Below, piece by piece: positions 18,386-28,844 of a stretch of 64,000 nucleotides of DNA. The stretch spans positions 3,658,001 to 3,722,000 of the forward strand of contig NC_013037.1 in NCBI RefSeq assembly GCF_000023125.1, given 5' to 3'. The stretch is from Dyadobacter fermentans DSM 18053. GTDB taxonomy: Bacteria > Bacteroidota > Bacteroidia > Cytophagales > Spirosomataceae. Below the pieces are notes generated by a model. It made no database searches, had not been told where the DNA came from, and worked only from the letters and a program-made list of their open reading frames with translations. Numbering within the stretch: position 1 is the stretch's first letter; each line of letters opens with the position of its first letter. A program made the position numbers and the translations under genes.

Positions 18386-21196
18386 TTACTTTTTCTCGCT
18401 TCCGCCGAGCTGTGCAGGAGCGCCGGCGGTTTGGGCACCTTTTTTGGCCTTTTCAAAATCACCCGCCTTAATGATCACCAGCTTGTTATAATCAATGTGC
18501 TTGTTGAATGCGGCCTTGATCTGCTCGGGCGTAAGTGCCTCGATTTTCTTCTCAAAGTCGGCATCCCATTGCATTGTGCGGTTCAGGTAGAGGTTGCTGG
18601 TGAGCGTGTTCGTGAGTGCCGCATCCTGCGACCTCGCCACCTGCCGCGATTGCAGGTAGCCCGATTTGGCCGCCTTCAATTCGTCCGCCGTGAACCCTTC
18701 CTTCATCACCTTGTCAATTTCCTCCTTGAACGCCGCTTCCAGCTTTTCCGCATTTTGAGGTGCATAAATGGCATAGGACATGAATGTTCCGTTTTTATCC
18801 AGCGGACTTGCCGAGAACTGCGAACCCACGCCATAGCTCAGCCCCTCTTTCTGACGAATGCGGGTAGCGAGGCGGGAGTTCAGAAAGCCTCCGCCGAGCA
18901 TGTAATTGCCCATAATCAGCGCCGGGTAGTCGGGATCGGTGTCCTGCAACGGCATGTTGAGCCCTGCTACAAACATCGCATTGGCCTTATCGGGCGTTTC
19001 GATGGCTTTGTTTTCCGATTTCACGACCTGGTATGGCGAGGCGATGCGGGTAAATGGCTTCGCACTTTTCCAGCTTCCGAACTCGTCGTTCAGGATTTTT
19101 TGGATGGCATCTTTGTCAAAATCGCCCACCACCGTGGCCGACGCGTTGTTTGCACCATAAAATTCCTTGTGGAACTGGCGGATCTGATCGATCGTCGCGG
19201 CTTTGATATTCTCCACATCCTCATCGAATGTGCCTACATAGCGCACGTCGCTCTTCGGATAGGGCGATACCAGGCGGCGGTATTGGTTGAATGCGATCGC
19301 CTGCGGTTCGCTGCGCTGTGATTCGATGCCGGCCAGCTCTTCCTGTTTCAGTTTTTCAAACTCATTTTCGTCAAATGCGGGCGTTTTCAAAACTTCCGCT
19401 ACCAGCTTCATCACAGCCGGCAGGTTTTCCCTGGTTGTTTCAATGCTTGCACCGGCCTGGTTGGCTGCACCGAAGAAGCTCACACGGGCTTTGAGGCGGT
19501 CGAACTCGTCTTTTACCTGCTGGCGTGTTTTGGTTTTAGTGCCTTTGTCGAGCATCGAGCCGGTGAGATCCGAAACGGTCGCTTTGTTTTGCAGGCTCTT
19601 CTCATCGCCATATCGCAATGTAATGCGTGCCGCTACTACATTACCGCGCGTCTTTTTGGGCAGCAATGCGGTTTCGATAGTATTCGCTTTCTCGACGCGC
19701 GTGGTGCGGCTTTCTACATTGGCCGGCGACGGATCGAACGCCTCTCCTTCTGCCACCACGGCTTCGCCTTTATAATTTTTCACCAGATCGGCCACGTTCG
19801 GCGCTTCAGGGATCTCGGCCCTCACCGGGTTTGATTCCGGCACAAATGTGCCGAGCGTGCGGTTGGACGGTTTCAGGTAATGCTGCGCTACGCGGGACAC
19901 ATCTTCGGGCGTCACTTTCCGGACATTGTCGCGGAAGAGGAATGCAAGCCGCCAGTCGCCCGTCGCGATCGCTTCGCTGATGCTGAGCCCTACCCTTTCG
20001 GAGTTACGGAATTCCAGGTCCCAGTTTTTGAGAATCGTCGTTTTGGCGCGTTCCACATCTTCTTTGGAAAATTTCAGGACGGCCGCCGAGTCGAGCGTTG
20101 CGGTGAATGCCTTGCGGGCCTCTTCAAGTGATTTTTCCTTCAAAATCTCCGCACCGAACAGTACAAATCCCGGATCGTACAGCTGGAAACTGTAACCGAA
20201 CTGCGACGACGCTTTCTTGGTATCAATCAGGTTCTTGTACAATTTGCCGTTGGGCTCGGTGGTAAGCACTTCGGTGAGCACTTCCATCGGCGGGTAATCG
20301 GCATGGGAGCCGGGCATGATATGGTACATGGCCATGAGCATCTGCACGTCACCCGTCCTTTTCAGCTCCACCAAACGCTCACCGTCCTGGGTAGGCTCGG
20401 TGGTGTAGCTTTTCGGAAGCACGCGGGTTGGCTTGGGGATTTTGCCGAAATAATCGTTCACCAGGGCCAGCGTTTTCGCTTCGTCGATCTTGCCGGCGAC
20501 AGTCAGCACGGCATTGTCGGGCTGGTAATATTTACGGTAAAATGCTTGCAGGTTTTCGATCGGCACTCGCTCGATGTCCGAACGGTTGCCAATGGTGGAT
20601 TTGCCATAATTATGCCACAAATATCCTCCCGAAATCACCCGCTGCATGAGCACGCGGAACGGATCGTTTTCGCCGGATTCGAACTCGTTGCGCACCACAC
20701 TGAACTCGCTATCGAGGTCTTTTTTTGCAATGAACGAATTCACCATCCGGTCCGATTCGAGGTCGAGCGCCCATTTCAGGTTTTCTTCGGTGGCCGAAAA
20801 CGTTTCGAAATAATTGGTGCGGTCGTACCAGGTGGTTCCGTTCGGGCGGGCGCCGTGCTCGGTGAGTTCCTGCGGGATGTTGGTATGCCTTGGAGAACCC
20901 TTAAAAACAAGGTGTTCGAGCAAGTGGGCCATGCCCGTTTCACCGTAACCTTCATGTCGCGAGCCTACCAGGTAAGTGACGTTCACGGTGATGGTCGGCT
21001 TGGATGGGTCGGGGAACATCAGCACTTTCAGGCCGTTTTCGAGACTGTATTCCGTGATCCCTTCCACGGAACTCACTTTGGTAACGCCTTTGGGCAGCTG
21101 CTGCGCTTCGGAGGGCATTACGAGTACGGCTGCGATCATCATTCCGACCAGCGAGCCCCGCCGCAACAAATTTGTTCTTTTAGATTTCATGACCAT
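18386..21196 (-). CDS. M16 family zinc metallopeptidase, two-domain
   Basis: 936 residues from the ATG at 21196 (the ATG at 21190 is equally possible). The frame extends to 21280 but the extra 28 residues do not resemble a signal peptide. After the signal peptide (about 1-32, ending SEAQ) come two M16 halves. The first holds the inverted zinc motif HLLEH (His91-His95) and the downstream glutamate in LDLESDRM, so it should be catalytic. The second half has no HxxEH and plays the structural role, as in other pitrilysin/PqqL-type proteins. A periplasmic peptide-degrading function is likely. It is monocistronic, with a hairpin after the stop. Confidence 0.93.
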   Translation of the reverse strand: MVMKSKRTNLLRRGSLVGMMIAAVLVMPSEAQQLPKGVTKVSSVEGITEYSLENGLKVLMFPDPSKPTITVNVTYLVGSRHEGYGETGMAHLLEHLVFKGSPRHTNIPQELTEHGARPNGTTWYDRTNYFETFSATEENLKWALDLESDRMVNSFIAKKDLDSEFSVVRNEFESGENDPFRVLMQRVISGGYLWHNYGKSTIGNRSDIERVPIENLQAFYRKYYQPDNAVLTVAGKIDEAKTLALVNDYFGKIPKPTRVLPKSYTTEPTQDGERLVELKRTGDVQMLMAMYHIMPGSHADYPPMEVLTEVLTTEPNGKLYKNLIDTKKASSQFGYSFQLYDPGFVLFGAEILKEKSLEEARKAFTATLDSAAVLKFSKEDVERAKTTILKNWDLEFRNSERVGLSISEAIATGDWRLAFLFRDNVRKVTPEDVSRVAQHYLKPSNRTLGTFVPESNPVRAEIPEAPNVADLVKNYKGEAVVAEGEAFDPSPANVESRTTRVEKANTIETALLPKKTRGNVVAARITLRYGDEKSLQNKATVSDLTGSMLDKGTKTKTRQQVKDEFDRLKARVSFFGAANQAGASIETTRENLPAVMKLVAEVLKTPAFDENEFEKLKQEELAGIESQRSEPQAIAFNQYRRLVSPYPKSDVRYVGTFDEDVENIKAATIDQIRQFHKEFYGANNASATVVGDFDKDAIQKILNDEFGSWKSAKPFTRIASPYQVVKSENKAIETPDKANAMFVAGLNMPLQDTDPDYPALIMGNYMLGGGFLNSRLATRIRQKEGLSYGVGSQFSASPLDKNGTFMSYAIYAPQNAEKLEAAFKEEIDKVMKEGFTADELKAAKSGYLQSRQVARSQDAALTNTLTSNLYLNRTMQWDADFEKKIEALTPEQIKAAFNKHIDYNKLVIIKAGDFEKAKKGAQTAGAPAQLGGSEKK

Positions 21197-21410
21197 ATTA
21201 AAATCAATTAGTTTAGATTTATAATCCTTGAAAATAATGCAGAATATCGCATTTACCAATGGATTGGTTACAAATGGCAAAATAATATACGTTGCAACAT
21301 AATGTCGTATGCGGCGTGTATAGGTTGCATGGAAAACCCGCCCGAGAAGTGCTCCCCGGAATGCTTCGGCTTTGGCTATCGTTCACAATCAGTCCCTCAT
21401 TTCCAAGATA

Positions 21411-21806
21411 ATGACCCAGTGTAAAAGTGCCCCCTATTGGTTTTCCTTTCTCGCGGCAATCCTGCTTTCGGCCTGCGCCGGCAGCGGGATACCGATTTCT
21501 TCCAACACCAAATATCCCATTCAGGTCCTGTACGATAACGAGCCGCTCGAACGCCCCTATTCCGAGATCGGGATTGTGGAAATCGGCAGCGAGGATTCGC
21601 TCACGGCTGATCAGACGCAGGACAAAAGGATGATGTTCCGTGGGAATGATGCCAAAACGAAAGAATTGCTCACGGCGCGGCTGGTGATGAAGGCGCAGAA
21701 AATCGGTGCGGATGCGATTATTAATGTTAAGTATAAATACTACACGAGCGTGAACAAGGAAGGCTATATGCTGAGCGGGCTCGCCGTGCGGTACCGGGGC
21801 GAATGA
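21411..21806 (+). CDS. Small lipoprotein, YbjQ-like fold
   Basis: 131 residues from ATG 21411, chosen because it directly precedes a lipoprotein signal peptide with lipobox LSAC (MTQCKSAPYW..., cysteine near 22). The frame is open 39 bases further upstream. The mature part has YSEIGIVEI, an AKTKELLTARLVMKAQKIGADAIINVKYKY helix-strand unit and GLAVRY. This resembles the YbjQ/DUF74 'heavy-metal binding' fold, whose function is not established. It ends 27 bases before the thioesterase gene on the same strand. Confidence 0.75.
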   Translation: MTQCKSAPYWFSFLAAILLSACAGSGIPISSNTKYPIQVLYDNEPLERPYSEIGIVEIGSEDSLTADQTQDKRMMFRGNDAKTKELLTARLVMKAQKIGADAIINVKYKYYTSVNKEGYMLSGLAVRYRGE

Positions 21807-21833
21807 CACTTCTAACAAAATAACGACCAAACC

Positions 21834-22361
21834 ATGCTGTTTACTGCCAAACTATCCGACATGCCCGTCGAGGCGGAATCGCGGGTGATCATCCGCTTCC
21901 AGGATTGCGACCCGCTCATGCATTTGAACAACTCCAAGTATTTCGATTACTTCTTCAATGCACGGGAAGACCAGGTGTCCAAGCTGTATGGTTTCAGTTT
22001 TGAAGCGATGTTTCGCGAATTACGGACCAGCTGGGTGGTGTACCAGCATCAGATCGCCTACGTGCGCCCGGCGCGGATCAGCGAATGGGTGCGCATTACG
22101 TCGCGCGTGATATACTACAACGACGACACCATGGTGACGGAGTATTTCATGACCAACGACCTCCGCACCGAGCTCAAAACCGTACTCTGGACCATCTCCA
22201 AGCACATCAGCATCACCACCGGCCAGCGCGTGCCGCACCCGCAGGAAGTGATGGATTACCTCGCCGCGACGTGCGTGCCCGGCATCGATTTTCCCGCCTT
22301 GCATTTCAACGACCGCATTCATGCGATCAAGCAGGAGCTGGCGGCGGACGCTAGCGCGTAG
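21834..22361 (+). CDS. Hotdog-fold acyl-CoA thioesterase
   Basis: 175 residues. The single hotdog domain has the 4-hydroxybenzoyl-CoA thioesterase-type start: VIIRFQDCDPLMHLNNSKYFDYF, where the aspartate and asparagine are at the usual catalytic positions. A long central helix (AREDQVSKLYGFSFEAMF) and beta strands follow. It hydrolyses an acyl-CoA or acyl-ACP, of unknown chain length. The stop overlaps the 3' end of the convergent tamB-like gene by 11 bases. Confidence 0.88.
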   Translation: MLFTAKLSDMPVEAESRVIIRFQDCDPLMHLNNSKYFDYFFNAREDQVSKLYGFSFEAMFRELRTSWVVYQHQIAYVRPARISEWVRITSRVIYYNDDTMVTEYFMTNDLRTELKTVLWTISKHISITTGQRVPHPQEVMDYLAATCVPGIDFPALHFNDRIHAIKQELAADASA

Positions 22362-25300
22362 ATTCTTTTTCCGAAATGAATTTTCTTACGGTATCCTGCT
22401 TCGTCGAGTCCGGCGGCAGGAAAGGAATTCGCACGCCCGGTTTCGGCGCACGCGTGAAGCGGTTGAAGCTGTGTGTGAACTGCATGCTCACACCGCCCGT
22501 CGTGAATGTGCCGGTATTGAACATAAGGTTGTTCTGAATGTTCCTGTTATAGGCCTTTACGCGCACCGAGCCTTTGGCATTCAGCCAGTATTCCAGCGTC
22601 CATTCGCCCAGCAGGCTGGCCGCATCGTACTGCGAGGCACCCGTTTGCGACTGCGTGCCGGATGTAAAGCGGCCGTCACGCGTGACCCGGAAACGATCGT
22701 TCAGGAAGCGGTACGAAAAGCGGAGTTGCAGGTTATTCCACGCATTCTGGTCCAGCGACAGGCCCGAAACCCCCACTTCGAGGTTCTCGTTAATGCCCGA
22801 CGCCCAACGGCTGATCTGGTTCGATACGAGCTCGCTGATGCTGCTTCCGAGGAAGTTCTGGCTGCCCACTGTGGCCAGGCTGCTTTCCGGCAACAACTGG
22901 TTCACGACCAGCAAGCTGCTCACTTGCCGGCTCAGCTCCTGCTCGTCGGACTTCAATTTGTTCTGAAATGCTTCCAGCTGCCCGCGGTAGGTGCTTAGTG
23001 ATGGGTTATCGAGGATTTTCAGGTCGTAGCGGATGGTAGGCGCCATGAGCCGTTCGGACAGTCCGATGGTCACTTCCACCGGATACCGGCGCGACAGGGC
23101 GTCGCCACTGTTGGTCCCGGCATTGGTCGTATTCGGCAGCACGCCCGCCAGCGATACCATTTGCGTGTAGCCCGCTTTCACATCCAGCTGCGCGCCGTAC
23201 GGGTCGCCCGCCCACACGATCCTGCTGCCGGGTTTGATGCTGAACTTCTTGTTGATCACATTCTGCAAGGTGAAATTATACTCACCCTTTTCAATCTCGT
23301 ACGTGCCGGCCATTGTGAAATCGCCCTGGGTATCGATGTTCAGGTTGAGACGGCCGCTGCCGTTGCCGCGCAGCACATCGCCCGTTTGCCGGTCGAAAAT
23401 GATTTCGCAGGTGGCGTCGGGAGTAAGGTTGAAATTAAACTCCATTTTAATCCCGCCGGCGATCTGGCTGCGCGCAATGGAGTCGGATGGGGTGCCGGTG
23501 GTACTGTCGGCGACGGCCATTTTACTCACAAACTGGATATAATCCTGCGTGGCCACCTCGGTAGCACCGTCCAGCGGAATGTAAATGCGCGTGCCCTTGT
23601 TGCTGGTCACATTCGCTTCGATATTGAGGTTATCAATCGGCCCGAAAACGGCCACAGGGCCTGTCACATAGGCCGTTCCGTAGAAGATATCGTTGTCCCG
23701 CGCATTGGTATTCAATATTTTAAAATTGCGGAGATCGGCATTGAAACCCAGTGAAAAGTATTTGAACCCATCATGAAAAACCCCGCCGCGGAGCGTTGCC
23801 GTGTTACCGTCGTTGTCGGTAACGAGGATGTTGTTCACGGTAATTTCGCTTTCGGTAAAATTGATTTTATCACTAAAAGTGAAAACCGATTGCAGGTAAT
23901 CGAACTTCATCCGCCCCTTATCGACAGTGAGCGAGCCTTCCAGCACCGGCGCATCCACCACGCCTTTGATCGACACCACCCCCTGGGCCGTTCCGCTCAC
24001 ATCCGACACGAGGCCTTCTGCAAATGGTTCGAGGGCCTTGAAATCGGCCTGGTTGAAGATCGCTCTCAGGTTCAGCTTGTTCGATTCCAGCTTGGGGCGG
24101 TAGGAGCCCGTGAGGTTAAAAACGCGGCGCGCATTCTTGTTGAGCTGAGCGTCGATCTGCAATTCACTGATGGTCTGGTCCCAATCACCGGTCCCCGACA
24201 GGTTACCAAACTCGTATTGCCCGTAACCGAGGCCTTCAATGGCAAACCCGGCGTCCAGCACGACGCTGTTATAAATGTCCTTCATCTTCGCCGAGCCATC
24301 CATAATGCCCGACAGCCGGGTGTTGAACACCGGGTTCAAACTCGCGAGTTTGAAATTTTTAATATCCAGCAACAGGCTCTTTTCCGGGTCCGCAGACGCC
24401 GTTCCGCTAACAAAAATGCGCTGTTTCCCGCTCACCAGGCCAAGGTTCGACATCGTCACATCCTTTCCCACAATGGAGATCAGGCTTTCCGACGGTACAT
24501 TCCATTCCTCGTCAAGCAAATACAATTTGGAGTTCTTAAACCCAATATCAAGCCCCGCCGCCAGGAATCGGATTTCTCCTGCCAGGCTCGCCCGGTTGTT
24601 GCTTTTCACCTGGCGTATCGCACCATTGAAATCGATATGGTCAACGTCCCAGGTGCCTTCCAGCTCCATCTTTTCGGTAGGCACGAGCTTGCTGATCTGC
24701 TGGTTTTCGGACGTCACGAGAATGGACGCGAGGACCTCGGCGCTGTTCACGAACTTGGAGGTTGTAACGTCCACTTCCGCCTTCACAAACTGGTTTTTGC
24801 CGTAACTCACGGTGTCGGCAACCGCATTCAGCGTAAGTACTGCGGTATTATCCATTTTAAAAATACCCTCCGCCCGGGCATCGCGGGCAATGTGGATGTC
24901 GGGACTGAGGAAGGCCAGGAAGCGCGATAAATTATGGGTTTCAACCGAATAGTCGATTTCGTAGCGGCGCGACAGGAGCTTTAAAGGCTTTTTGGCATAA
25001 TAATCATCCCTGCTGGCCTCATTTTCGAAGAAATACAATTTATATTCTTCCAAAACCTGGCTCACATCTTTCCACGCCTGCGTGGGCAGGAAGTTACCTT
25101 CCACTTTCGCCGTCAGGAACTCGCTTTCGAGCTGCAAACGGCGCTTGCCGAGCTGATTCCGCGAAGAGAACACGAGTGTATCCACCACGAGGTTGCGGTC
25201 TTTGTTCGTCATAACCAGATAGGTATCGAGCAACCGGGCATCGCCCACGAGCTCGTCCACCGTATTGCCCGACACATTGACATTCAGCTGCGTCCGCAAT

Positions 25301-26949
25301 GTGATCGGGTCCTCGCTGAAACCGAGCTCTTTCAGGTTCGCCCGCTCGATAATGCCGCGGACGTCGAACATATTTTGTTCCTTCGAAAGGTCGAATTCGC
25401 CGTCGAGGCTCACCACGAGGTTGCTGTCACGCGAGCTTACCAGGCCATTGAAATACTGGTTTTGCAAATTCCCCTTCAACCGGATGTTTTTATAATCGTA
25501 ATTCCGGAATCCGACGCGGTGCACCATCGCATTCATATCCGTGGAAGCCGTCGGCAATTCCAGTCCCCGCCCGTAAACCGTGCCTTCGAAGTCGAGCTCC
25601 TGCCAGTTATCCTCATCTTCCAGCAGCGTCCCCAGGCCGAAAGAAGCTGTTTTAACCTCCCCGGAATAGGTGGTGGAGCGCGCATCGGCGATATGAAAAA
25701 CAAGGTCGCCGGACAGCTCGCCCAGTTCCGAAGACGACGACGCATTCACGGCAAAATCTTCCAGCGTCCCTTTGAACGTCCCGTCCAGAACCGTGTAGCC
25801 GAACTTTTGCAGGTCGGGATGCATGTCCCATTCGGGGTAATACTGAACGAGATCCACCGGGTCGATCTGGGATGCGGCCAGCCGGATGTCCATCAGCACG
25901 CCCTCGATTTTGGGAAGGCCTTTGAAACCAATGTCGCCGCTCAACCGGCTGTTTTTTCCGAAATGCAGGTCCGTATCGGACAGCATGAAGTCGTCGACCT
26001 TACCATTGAAATTACCCGAAATCAGCCAGCTTTCATTCAGCCCGTCGATATAACTCGAAAACAGGCCCAGGTCCCTCGAATCCACCCTGCTTCCCACGAG
26101 GCGGCCCTTCATCCGGATCTTGTGGTTGAAATCGCCCAGCTCGCCCGAGCGGTTGTAGTAGAATATGACTTCGTTTTTCAAATGGGAATTACCAATGCGT
26201 GCGTCGAGCTCTTTCAGCTCCATTTTCTTTTGGCAAAAGAGGAACTTCGTGTCGAGGTCGTGCATTTCGAGGCCTGTCTGCCGATCGACTGTTTTAAGGT
26301 TTTTGGCACGAAATGCAATGGTATCCCCCTGAACGAGGAAATCGCTCAGTTCACCATACAGGTGCCTGAGGCTGAAATGGGAATAATCGAACACCCTGGC
26401 ACCGCGGTCGCGGGGCTGGCGGGGATCGTCGTAACCGAACGTGCCATCAATGACCTTCGCTTTACCGATGATGAAAGGCGTATTGTTTTCGGGAGCATTG
26501 GGCGGCCGGGGTACCGCCGGGGCCGTCAGCTCATTGATGCGGGCAATGAAGCCGTCGATATTGAGGTCGCCGGACTGGGGGACAATGACAAGGTGGACAT
26601 TAGGCTGGTACACATTGACTTCGTCGAGAAATATCTCCTTAGCCGAATCGCGGATAATGTTGTTCACATTCAGATTCACGTCGATCCTTCCGACATCTAT
26701 CATATCTGCGCCCGAAGTATCTTTTACGGACACATTTTCAAGCGAAACCACATCAAACCACTTAATATTGACACGCCCGATGGTGATGGGATACCCGAGT
26801 TTGCCCGAAACATTGGCTGTGAGGTGCTGTACGGCCCAGGTTTGCACAGAAGGCAGCTGCAACGCCGTAGTGGCAATTCCTAGCGCCAGCAGCACGAAGA
26901 TGATAACCACGATCAGACCATTACCAAGCGCCCTCAGGAATTTTAACAT
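22351..26949 (-). CDS. TamB-domain protein (translocation and assembly module)
   Basis: 1532 residues. An N-terminal membrane anchor (about 10-32) is followed by a very long beta-strand-rich periplasmic region. The last 400 residues contain the DUF490/TamB C-terminal domain (DATCEIIFDRQTGDVLRGNGSGRLNLNIDTQGDFTM is split across strands; KGEYNFTLQ and FSIKPGSRIVW follow). TamB-like proteins bridge inner and outer membrane as lipid-transfer or protein-assembly tubes, usually with a BamA-type partner, which is not seen here. It is divergent from tsaD across 69 bases. It overlaps the thioesterase gene at its 3' end. Confidence 0.94.
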   Translation of the reverse strand: MLKFLRALGNGLIVVIIFVLLALGIATTALQLPSVQTWAVQHLTANVSGKLGYPITIGRVNIKWFDVVSLENVSVKDTSGADMIDVGRIDVNLNVNNIIRDSAKEIFLDEVNVYQPNVHLVIVPQSGDLNIDGFIARINELTAPAVPRPPNAPENNTPFIIGKAKVIDGTFGYDDPRQPRDRGARVFDYSHFSLRHLYGELSDFLVQGDTIAFRAKNLKTVDRQTGLEMHDLDTKFLFCQKKMELKELDARIGNSHLKNEVIFYYNRSGELGDFNHKIRMKGRLVGSRVDSRDLGLFSSYIDGLNESWLISGNFNGKVDDFMLSDTDLHFGKNSRLSGDIGFKGLPKIEGVLMDIRLAASQIDPVDLVQYYPEWDMHPDLQKFGYTVLDGTFKGTLEDFAVNASSSSELGELSGDLVFHIADARSTTYSGEVKTASFGLGTLLEDEDNWQELDFEGTVYGRGLELPTASTDMNAMVHRVGFRNYDYKNIRLKGNLQNQYFNGLVSSRDSNLVVSLDGEFDLSKEQNMFDVRGIIERANLKELGFSEDPITLRTQLNVNVSGNTVDELVGDARLLDTYLVMTNKDRNLVVDTLVFSSRNQLGKRRLQLESEFLTAKVEGNFLPTQAWKDVSQVLEEYKLYFFENEASRDDYYAKKPLKLLSRRYEIDYSVETHNLSRFLAFLSPDIHIARDARAEGIFKMDNTAVLTLNAVADTVSYGKNQFVKAEVDVTTSKFVNSAEVLASILVTSENQQISKLVPTEKMELEGTWDVDHIDFNGAIRQVKSNNRASLAGEIRFLAAGLDIGFKNSKLYLLDEEWNVPSESLISIVGKDVTMSNLGLVSGKQRIFVSGTASADPEKSLLLDIKNFKLASLNPVFNTRLSGIMDGSAKMKDIYNSVVLDAGFAIEGLGYGQYEFGNLSGTGDWDQTISELQIDAQLNKNARRVFNLTGSYRPKLESNKLNLRAIFNQADFKALEPFAEGLVSDVSGTAQGVVSIKGVVDAPVLEGSLTVDKGRMKFDYLQSVFTFSDKINFTESEITVNNILVTDNDGNTATLRGGVFHDGFKYFSLGFNADLRNFKILNTNARDNDIFYGTAYVTGPVAVFGPIDNLNIEANVTSNKGTRIYIPLDGATEVATQDYIQFVSKMAVADSTTGTPSDSIARSQIAGGIKMEFNFNLTPDATCEIIFDRQTGDVLRGNGSGRLNLNIDTQGDFTMAGTYEIEKGEYNFTLQNVINKKFSIKPGSRIVWAGDPYGAQLDVKAGYTQMVSLAGVLPNTTNAGTNSGDALSRRYPVEVTIGLSERLMAPTIRYDLKILDNPSLSTYRGQLEAFQNKLKSDEQELSRQVSSLLVVNQLLPESSLATVGSQNFLGSSISELVSNQISRWASGINENLEVGVSGLSLDQNAWNNLQLRFSYRFLNDRFRVTRDGRFTSGTQSQTGASQYDAASLLGEWTLEYWLNAKGSVRVKAYNRNIQNNLMFNTGTFTTGGVSMQFTHSFNRFTRAPKPGVRIPFLPPDSTKQDTVRKFISEKESTR

Positions 26950-26993
26950 AGATAGCTTCGCAGCGGGATACTGCTTATCTTGTTGTTAATGCT

Positions 26994-27001
26994 TAATTTT
27001 G
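26994..27001 (+). promoter_or_regulatory. Predicted -7 promoter element for tsaD
   Basis: TAATTTTG matches TAnnTTTG exactly. It lies after the two upstream in-frame Met codons (26980, 26989) and 17 bases before the ATG at 27019, which favours the latter as the true start. A good upstream TTTG is not obvious. Confidence 0.45.
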
Positions 27002-27018
27002 CGAATATTTTCCACAGT

Positions 27019-28017
27019 ATGAATATCCTCGCCATTGAATCGTCGTGCGACGAAACCTCCGCAGCTGTTATAACAAACGGGAATATCCGCTCCAATGTTG
27101 TTGCTACGCAACTCATCCACACCCATTATGGTGGCGTCGTTCCCGAGCTGGCCTCGAGAGCCCATCAGCAACACATCCTGCCTGTGGTGGACAAAGCACT
27201 GAATGACGCAAAAATAGCAAAAAAAGACCTGGATGCCATTGCTTTTACCAAAGGACCCGGTTTGCTCGGTGCATTACTGGTGGGCACATCGTTCGCCAAG
27301 TCGATGGCGCTTGGGCTGGATATTCCGCTGATCGAGATCAATCACATGCAGGCACACGTGCTGGCGCATTTCATCGACGACCCCAAACCGGCCTTCCCTT
27401 TCCTGTGCCTTACCGTGAGCGGCGGGCACACGCAGATCGTGAAAGTTACCGGCCCGCTCGAAATGGAAATCATCGGCGAAACGCGCGACGATGCCGTGGG
27501 GGAAGCTTTTGATAAAACGGCCAAGCTGCTCGACCTGCCCTATCCCGGCGGTCCGCTCATTGATAAATATGCCGCGCAGGGCAACCCGCAGGCTTATCCT
27601 TTTCCGCTACCCGAAATGCCGGGGCTCGATTTTTCGTTCAGCGGTATCAAAACGTCGTTTCTGTATTTTCTGCAAAAACAGGTACGGCAGAATCCGGCGT
27701 TTGTGCAGGAAAACCTGGCCGACATCTGCGCCAGCATTCAGTTTACACTTATTGATATTCTGCTAAAAAAACTGAAAAAAGCATCGCGCGAAACGGGCAT
27801 TAAGGAGATCGCCATCGCCGGAGGGGTTTCGGCTAATTCCGGCTTGCGCAGGTCGCTGACCGAACTTGGCGCGCAGCTCGGGTGGAATGTATATATTCCT
27901 GCTTTCGAATATTGTACCGACAATGCGGCTATGATCGCCATTGCGGCGCATTTCAAATTTGCGGCGGGCGATTTCTGCGACCAGACGGTCAGTCCGCTCG
28001 CGCGAATGGAGTTTTAA
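27019..28017 (+). CDS. tsaD: tRNA N6-adenosine threonylcarbamoyltransferase
   Basis: 332 residues from ATG 27019 (MNILAIESSCDETS, the family's usual beginning). TsaD transfers the threonylcarbamoyl group to A37 of ANN-decoding tRNAs, working with TsaB and TsaE. Metal-binding histidines are in HMQAH (His109, His113). KGPGLLGALLVG and SGGHTQI are ASKHA nucleotide-binding elements, and CTDNAAMIA closes the C-terminal lobe. The longer frame from 26980 includes the predicted promoter box and is unlikely to be translated. Confidence 0.97.
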   Translation: MNILAIESSCDETSAAVITNGNIRSNVVATQLIHTHYGGVVPELASRAHQQHILPVVDKALNDAKIAKKDLDAIAFTKGPGLLGALLVGTSFAKSMALGLDIPLIEINHMQAHVLAHFIDDPKPAFPFLCLTVSGGHTQIVKVTGPLEMEIIGETRDDAVGEAFDKTAKLLDLPYPGGPLIDKYAAQGNPQAYPFPLPEMPGLDFSFSGIKTSFLYFLQKQVRQNPAFVQENLADICASIQFTLIDILLKKLKKASRETGIKEIAIAGGVSANSGLRRSLTELGAQLGWNVYIPAFEYCTDNAAMIAIAAHFKFAAGDFCDQTVSPLARMEF

Positions 28018-28037
28018 ACAGCTGACCATCGAATAAT

Positions 28038-28841
28038 ATGGCCATGACATTGTCAGAAATATGGGTTTATCCCGTCAAATCACTCGGCGGGGTAAGGCTT
28101 ACCAAGGCATTTACGGAAGAACGGGGACTTCAGTATGATCGTCGCTGGATGATCATCGATGAAGAAAATGTGTTCATCACGCAGCGGGTCCATCAAAAAA
28201 TGGCGCTGATCGACGTGGCATTGCTCGACGAGGGCTTAAAGATTTCTCTGCGGACCGACCCCGATGATTTCGTCATCGTTCCCTACCAACCGCAAACGGC
28301 ATCGCCGGTAACTGTGAAGGTTTGGGACGACATTGCTGAGGCGGTGAGGGTTTCGGACGAGGCCGACGCGTGGCTGAGCCGCCAGCTTGGCCTTCGGCTC
28401 CGCCTGGTAATGATGCCCCATTCCACCGAAAGAAAGGCAGATCCCCGCTACGCGCGGCACGATGAGAATGTGAGTTTTGCGGATGGTTTCCCTTACCTCG
28501 TCATTTCGCAGGCTTCGCTGGATGACTTGAACAGTCGCCTCGCCGAGCCGATCGAAATGCGGCGCTTCCGGCCTAATTTCGTCATCAGCGGAACGGAGCC
28601 GTTTGCAGAAGACCAATGGAAACAGATCACGATCGGCGACCTGCGTTTTGAAATAGTAAAACCCTGCGCGCGCTGCGTACTCACGACCATTAACCCCGAA
28701 ACTGCGGAAAAAGGCCCTGAGCCGCTGAAAACATTGGCTACCTACCGGCGCAATGGCAACAAGATATTATTCGGACAGAATGTAACCGCCCGCGATACAG
28801 GCGAAATAAAAGTAGGCGACCAACTGATAGTCCAGGAATAA
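28038..28841 (+). CDS. MOSC domain protein (YcbX/mARC-like)
   Basis: 267 residues. The N-terminal beta-barrel MOSC_N domain (SEIWVYPVKSLGG, YDRRWMIIDEE) is followed by the MOSC domain. The VKPCARCVLTTINPET motif holds the cysteine that binds the molybdenum cofactor in the mARC/YcbX class, enzymes that reduce N-hydroxylated compounds. No ferredoxin domain is attached, so a separate electron donor is needed. It starts 20 bases after tsaD, so the two may be co-transcribed. A terminator follows at 28849-28866. Confidence 0.9.
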   Translation: MAMTLSEIWVYPVKSLGGVRLTKAFTEERGLQYDRRWMIIDEENVFITQRVHQKMALIDVALLDEGLKISLRTDPDDFVIVPYQPQTASPVTVKVWDDIAEAVRVSDEADAWLSRQLGLRLRLVMMPHSTERKADPRYARHDENVSFADGFPYLVISQASLDDLNSRLAEPIEMRRFRPNFVISGTEPFAEDQWKQITIGDLRFEIVKPCARCVLTTINPETAEKGPEPLKTLATYRRNGNKILFGQNVTARDTGEIKVGDQLIVQE

Positions 28842-28844
28842 CAA

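Noticed and set aside
25375..26883. 502-codon plus-strand frame opposite tamB
   Set aside because: Shadow frame with low-information translation; TamB-type protein on the minus strand explains the region.
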